Assembly (NCBI GenBank): GCA_017849315.1
Contig: JAFIHQ010000046.1
Coordinates: 1-9,069 of the forward strand
Reading direction: 5' to 3'
DNA length: 9,069 nucleotides
Origin: Treponema sp.
GTDB taxonomy: Bacteria > Spirochaetota > Spirochaetia > Treponematales > Rectinemataceae
Shown here: piece after piece, positions 6,072 to 9,069 of the stretch
Position numbering within the stretch: position 1 is the stretch's first letter
Layout of the letters: each line of letters starts with the position of its first letter
Notes under the pieces: generated by a model
The model's input: only the letters and a program-made list of their open reading frames with translations
What the model was told of the DNA's origin: nothing
Databases searched by the model: none
Made by a program: the position numbers and the translations under genes

Positions 6072-7978
6072 AAATGGACAGAACGAGAAAGAACTGCTCT
6101 TCCTGCGGGGCACGAATTGTGTACCAGCTCATGTTTGTGAAAGGCGCTGTGATTTCTGTGCTGTTTGCTTTTTCTCTTGCTTTTATGGCGCCTGCGGTCT
6201 TTGCGCAGCAGCAGACAGCAGTCGAGCTCACGCACCCGGTGTATCAGATTATCGAGACGGCGGAGCTGCGCGGGGTGCTGTCGCGGCTTTCGGCGGTAAA
6301 GCCATACACGCGCGCACAAGTTGTGGACATGCTCGCCACAATACAGGCGCACATGGACGCTTTTAGCCCGGCAGAGCGCGAGATTATCGCGGGCTTTGTC
6401 AGGGAATTTGCTTCGCCATACGCGGGGAGCCCAGTGTGGACTTCCAGAGATGGCAAGGCGGCGGTGGGGGGTAACATCGAGGCACACCTGCGCGCTGAGC
6501 CGGTGCAGCTTGTCCAGGCTGCGTCCAGCGCAAGCGGGGCAGGTGGAAGTGGAACCGGCGCGAGTGGGGCGCTGCCCGAGGATCTGTGGCAACTCACCTC
6601 GAGGGCGACGCCGTACCTTGCGGGGCAGGTGCTCCCGTGGCTTTCAATTAAGGGCGAAATGGGCTTTACGTACGACAAGATTGAGAAAGGGCTTTATTTG
6701 CCGTATGAGTTCAGTAAGGAATGTGATGCGGGCCATATCGATTTCAGTGTAGAGAGATACACCGGCGACCCATATATGAACGGTTATGGCAACGGAAGCG
6801 GGAAAAAAATCATCTACCCCATGTTCAGCTACGACATCCGCGAGGACATAGCCGCGGCGAGCGATTCGGGCTCGGTGCTGGTGCGCCTGTCGCGGTTTAG
6901 GCGCGATTGGGGCATTGGTTTAGGCTCGTTTTCGCTTTCCGGCACGGCGCGGCCTTTTGTCGGGCTCGACACGGAGTTCCGCCCCTCGGAGTACTTTGCC
7001 ATATCGGGGACCTTGGGCTCGCTCACCAACTGGCAGAAAGGCGGAAGCGAAAGCAGCACAGACACAGCGAACGCCATTTCCTGGCAGAAGATGCTTGGTC
7101 TGCAGCGGCTCGAGCTCTTCCCCACAAAGTGGCTCACCATTGCGGCCACTGGGACGATGATCGGCGCCAAGCGCTTCGAACTGGGCTACATGTCGCCGCT
7201 TCTGTTCAACGTTATGTATCAGAATCAGCTTGCGGATGTGGACAACCTGGGCGTGCAGGTGGATGGCAGCGTGCAGGTGCCCAATATCGGCAAGTTCTAC
7301 GCTTCTGTGTACGCCGACGAGATGGAAGTAACGAACCTGTCGCAGCTTTTTACAAAGGCGAGAAATATGTTCGCCCTGCAGGGCGGGGCGAAGGTCCCAG
7401 TGCCGGGCCTTCCGTTCTCCACGCTGACCTTCCAGTACACCAAAATCGAGCCTTTTGTGTATGCGCATTATCCCACGTGGTACCCCGACTACAGGATCCG
7501 CGTCGATACTTCGTACACGCAGGACGGTGAGAACCTGGGCTACTATCTGCCTCCCAACTCGGATGAGTTCCTTCTCAAATTCGAAACCATGCCAGCGCCC
7601 GAATGGCGTGTTGCGGCGCAGTATTCGTTTGTGCGGCACGGCGACAATCCTGAATATAGCGTGGGCGATCATGTGATTTTCGGCGATGTCACCAAGTGGT
7701 TGGTCTATTCGCCCGATCATCTTTACATGGACAAGAATTTCCTGCACGATGGGCTCTACGATTACAACCACATTGTCAAGCTGAATGCCTATTGGCGCCC
7801 CGCCAACCCGCCGGAACTTTTCGGCGCAAAAATCCCGATGGAGCTAGGGGTTGGCTATGGTCTTTCCTACACCTGGTACGACGACACGTACTACACGCCC
7901 AAAAACGCGGCCACCTGGCAGAAGCCTGCCGCGGCACTCAAGAATATTCTGGAGTTGGATGTAAAGCTTTTCTTATAG
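6068..7978 (+). CDS. Wzi-like outer-membrane capsule assembly protein
   Basis: 636 residues from the preferred ATG at 6068 (640 from the ATG at 6056). The N-terminus has a basic n-region, a hydrophobic stretch (about 26-46) and an AVFA-QQQ signal-peptidase I site, so it is exported. After cleavage comes a helical segment, HPVYQIIETAELRGVLSRL, with PYTRAQVVDML (about 56-88), typical of the start of Wzi-family and related spirochaetal outer-membrane proteins. Next is a Gly/Ser/Ala-rich linker (about 150-170), then alternating aromatic strands to the end (such as FRRDWGIGLGSFSLS and WLTIAATGTMIGAKRFELGYMSPLLF), ending in ELDVKLFL, consistent with a beta-barrel. E. coli Wzi is about 480 residues, so this is longer. 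Expected role: surface anchoring or organisation of the polymer exported by the SLBB protein. It is the last gene before the terminator. Oddity: CSSC in the signal-peptide n-region. Family call by pattern only, without a database match. Confidence 0.75.
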   Translation: MKMDRTRKNCSSCGARIVYQLMFVKGAVISVLFAFSLAFMAPAVFAQQQTAVELTHPVYQIIETAELRGVLSRLSAVKPYTRAQVVDMLATIQAHMDAFSPAEREIIAGFVREFASPYAGSPVWTSRDGKAAVGGNIEAHLRAEPVQLVQAASSASGAGGSGTGASGALPEDLWQLTSRATPYLAGQVLPWLSIKGEMGFTYDKIEKGLYLPYEFSKECDAGHIDFSVERYTGDPYMNGYGNGSGKKIIYPMFSYDIREDIAAASDSGSVLVRLSRFRRDWGIGLGSFSLSGTARPFVGLDTEFRPSEYFAISGTLGSLTNWQKGGSESSTDTANAISWQKMLGLQRLELFPTKWLTIAATGTMIGAKRFELGYMSPLLFNVMYQNQLADVDNLGVQVDGSVQVPNIGKFYASVYADEMEVTNLSQLFTKARNMFALQGGAKVPVPGLPFSTLTFQYTKIEPFVYAHYPTWYPDYRIRVDTSYTQDGENLGYYLPPNSDEFLLKFETMPAPEWRVAAQYSFVRHGDNPEYSVGDHVIFGDVTKWLVYSPDHLYMDKNFLHDGLYDYNHIVKLNAYWRPANPPELFGAKIPMELGVGYGLSYTWYDDTYYTPKNAATWQKPAAALKNILELDVKLFL

Positions 7979-8048
7979 CATTGGTCCTGCGCGAGGTTGC
8001 ATCAATAGAAATGTTGCTGGCAGCGTGGTGCAGTGGTGATCAAAAGCC

Positions 8049-8069
8049 CAGCGGCCCCAAGGGCCGTTG
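8049..8069 (+). other. GC-rich hairpin in the 3' untranslated region
   Basis: CGGCCC (8052-8057) and GGGCCG (8061-8066) pair around the 3-nt loop caa, and the stem extends outward with an A-T, a C-G and one G-T pair (8049-8069). No T-run follows, so it is not a classical terminator. It may protect the 3' end or pause transcription ahead of the real terminator. The rest of 7979-8094 shows nothing I recognise. Confidence 0.5.
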
Positions 8070-8094
8070 AGGTGCGCGGCAGAATATCGAAATC

Positions 8095-8131
8095 AAAAAG
8101 GCTTCCTGGAATTTCCGGGAAGCCTTTTTTT
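8095..8131. terminator. Strong intrinsic terminator between convergent genes
   Basis: The stem GGCTTCCTGGA (8100-8110) pairs with TCCGGGAAGCC (8114-8124) around loop att: 11 pairs with a single G-T. It is flanked by A5 on the left (8095-8099) and T7 on the right (8125-8131). On the + strand it ends the polysaccharide operon. On the - strand the A5 becomes a shorter T5, so it can also end the acyltransferase transcript, whose stop is 27 nt away. Confidence 0.92.
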
Positions 8132-8158
8132 ATTGCTCACACTCCGCGGCGCAGTGGT

Positions 8159-9022
8159 CTATCGCGGCCTGTCGTTGACGCCTTTGATGCGCGGCATGGG
8201 GCCCCGGTAGAGGGTTTTGTCGCCGCCCTCGGCGTCGATGGTGGCCTGCATGGTGTCGCGGACGGTTTGGGCGAACTGCAGGGATTGGTGGAGGTTGGTA
8301 ACCTTGGAGGGGGAGCGCGGGGGCGGCGGGATCGCCGGCAGTATGACGCACTCGAGGTGGGCCGTGATGATGTCGCTTTTCTTGTGTTGGGGTAGCGCGC
8401 CGCCAGGTGCCATGGATGAGTGCTCAGTTGTGTGCCCTTGCAGGGTGATGTGTGTACGGGCTGGAGTCCGTGGGCGCTTGATTACGGTAACGAGCGGCAC
8501 GATGGGCACCTGGTTTTCGATGGCATAATAGAAGGCGCCCGCTTTGAATTCTTTAATCTCCTGATTCAGAATGAAGCATTCCCCTTCGGGGTAAAAGTGG
8601 ATTAGCCCGCGGTGCTGCAGTGCCCAGCGGACTGCTTCGTCCATTTTGGGCAAGTAGCGGTAGCTGCGCGGCACTGGTACGCCGCCCAGAAGCTGGATTA
8701 GGGTTCCAAGCCCCGGGGTAAGCACGCTTTCTTCCAGCAGAGTGAAATAGGTCGACCTTGGGAAGATCGCAATTCCCTGCAGTACCGGGTCCAGCGGAAT
8801 GACGTGGTTACTTATGAGGATGCAGGGTTTGCGCTTCCAGTGGTTGGCTGGTCTTGGCATGATGCCTGCCAGCTCGAGGTTGCGCCTCCCTTTCACTTTG
8901 AAATGATAAAGTGTTTCAATAACAGGAGTTAGAATTATAGCGGCGACCAGATAGAGGATTTTTGAAGCGGCCAGGAAAATGGGGTTTGTGTTGATGAGTG
9001 GCGAACCTACTTTGTATGCCAT
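8159..9022 (-). CDS. PlsC-family 1-acyl-glycerol-phosphate acyltransferase-like protein
   Basis: 287 residues on the - strand, ATG at 9022-9020, preceded 8 nt away by AGGAG (9031-9035 on the + strand). A membrane helix spans about 17-36. PlsC/LPLAT blocks are present: NHVIPLD (72-78) supplies the catalytic His73 and Asp78 of the H-x4-D motif; GGVPVPRS (113-120) is block II; FYPEGECF (143-150) is block III, where the usual FPEGTR has C in place of the T/S and lacks the R; VPIVPL (172-177) is block IV. The family transfers an acyl chain to lysophosphatidic acid or a related lipid at the inner membrane. The C-terminal 100 residues are unusual, with a polar Thr/His-rich segment (about 190-215) and a Pro run IPPPP (231-235), and they make the protein longer than the usual 230-250. 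It is convergent with the polysaccharide operon and shares its terminator, so it is probably unrelated to it. The substrate could differ from phosphatidate precursors. Confidence 0.88.
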   Translation of the reverse strand: MAYKVGSPLINTNPIFLAASKILYLVAAIILTPVIETLYHFKVKGRRNLELAGIMPRPANHWKRKPCILISNHVIPLDPVLQGIAIFPRSTYFTLLEESVLTPGLGTLIQLLGGVPVPRSYRYLPKMDEAVRWALQHRGLIHFYPEGECFILNQEIKEFKAGAFYYAIENQVPIVPLVTVIKRPRTPARTHITLQGHTTEHSSMAPGGALPQHKKSDIITAHLECVILPAIPPPPRSPSKVTNLHQSLQFAQTVRDTMQATIDAEGGDKTLYRGPMPRIKGVNDRPR

Positions 9023-9031
9023 CGAACCCGC

Positions 9032-9049
9032 TCCTTTCTATCCTTTCTA
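9032..9049 (-). repeat. Duplicated 9-bp unit containing the Shine-Dalgarno
   Basis: On the + strand tcctttcta occurs twice in succession (9032-9040, 9041-9049). On the - strand this gives two AAAGGA elements in the acyltransferase leader. The nearer one is well spaced for the ATG at 9022; the farther is 9 nt too distant to serve directly. Confidence 0.8.
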
Positions 9050-9069
9050 TTTGACGAACTATTCGACGA

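Noticed and set aside
5765..6592. 275-codon open frame on the - strand over the regulator/Wzi junction
   Set aside because: It is rich in Arg, His, Ser and Cys, has no recognisable domain, and lies antisense to two well-supported genes. It looks like a product of GC-biased codon positions.
6907..7530. 207-codon + strand frame inside the Wzi-like gene
   Set aside because: Ala/Arg/His-rich, no ribosome binding site, fully inside a better gene.
6920..7771. 283-codon open frame on the - strand inside the Wzi-like gene
   Set aside because: Its composition is His/Arg/Val-rich without motifs, and the + strand frame has a signal peptide and barrel-like strands. Long antisense frames are common opposite GC-rich genes.
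7979..8094. Possible tRNA-like or small RNA gene
   Set aside because: I could not fit a cloverleaf or T-arm; only one short hairpin is supported.

Overview
The window is one operon-like block of surface-polysaccharide assembly genes on the + strand, followed by a convergent gene on the - strand. In order it holds: (1) the 3' part of a very long SLBB-repeat outer-membrane polysaccharide exporter, which enters from upstream and ends at 2788; (2) a Wzz-type chain-length or co-polymerase protein without a kinase domain (2831-4087); (3) a WecA/TagO-type polyprenyl-phosphate sugar-1-phosphate transferase (4173-5360); (4) a winged-helix regulator with a second, possibly nucleotide-binding domain (5400-6071); (5) a Wzi-like outer-membrane capsule attachment protein (best start 6068, to 7978). 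A strong bidirectional-looking terminator at about 8095-8131 separates these from a convergent PlsC-family acyltransferase (8159-9022, - strand).

The five + strand genes tell one story. The transferase would load the first sugar phosphate onto the inner-membrane lipid carrier. The Wzz protein would control chain length or couple polymerisation to export. The SLBB protein would carry the chain through the periplasm and outer membrane, and the Wzi-like barrel would hold it at the surface. The regulator sits inside the operon, and its stop codon overlaps the best Wzi start (ATGA), so the two are probably translated together. No flippase, polymerase, tyrosine kinase or other glycosyltransferase is visible, so those must lie elsewhere.

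The organism is a diderm bacterium, because both an SLBB exporter and a Wzi-type beta-barrel with a signal peptide need an outer membrane. The mix of long SLBB arrays, a kinase-less Wzz protein, a Wzi-like protein and an in-operon winged-helix regulator looks to me like a spirochaete (Treponema or a relative). That is an inference from general familiarity and is not proven here. Two of the six genes use TTG starts with good or acceptable ribosome binding sites.

The unusual features are structural. The exporter changes codon style sharply along its length. Short tandem duplications sit at several gene edges, including one that duplicates the exporter stop codon in frame with the next gene. The regulator has an unexplained C-terminal domain. 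I see no CRISPR array, tRNA, rRNA, insertion sequence or phage gene. No stretch over 300 bases lacks a gene; the longest gap is 7979-8158.
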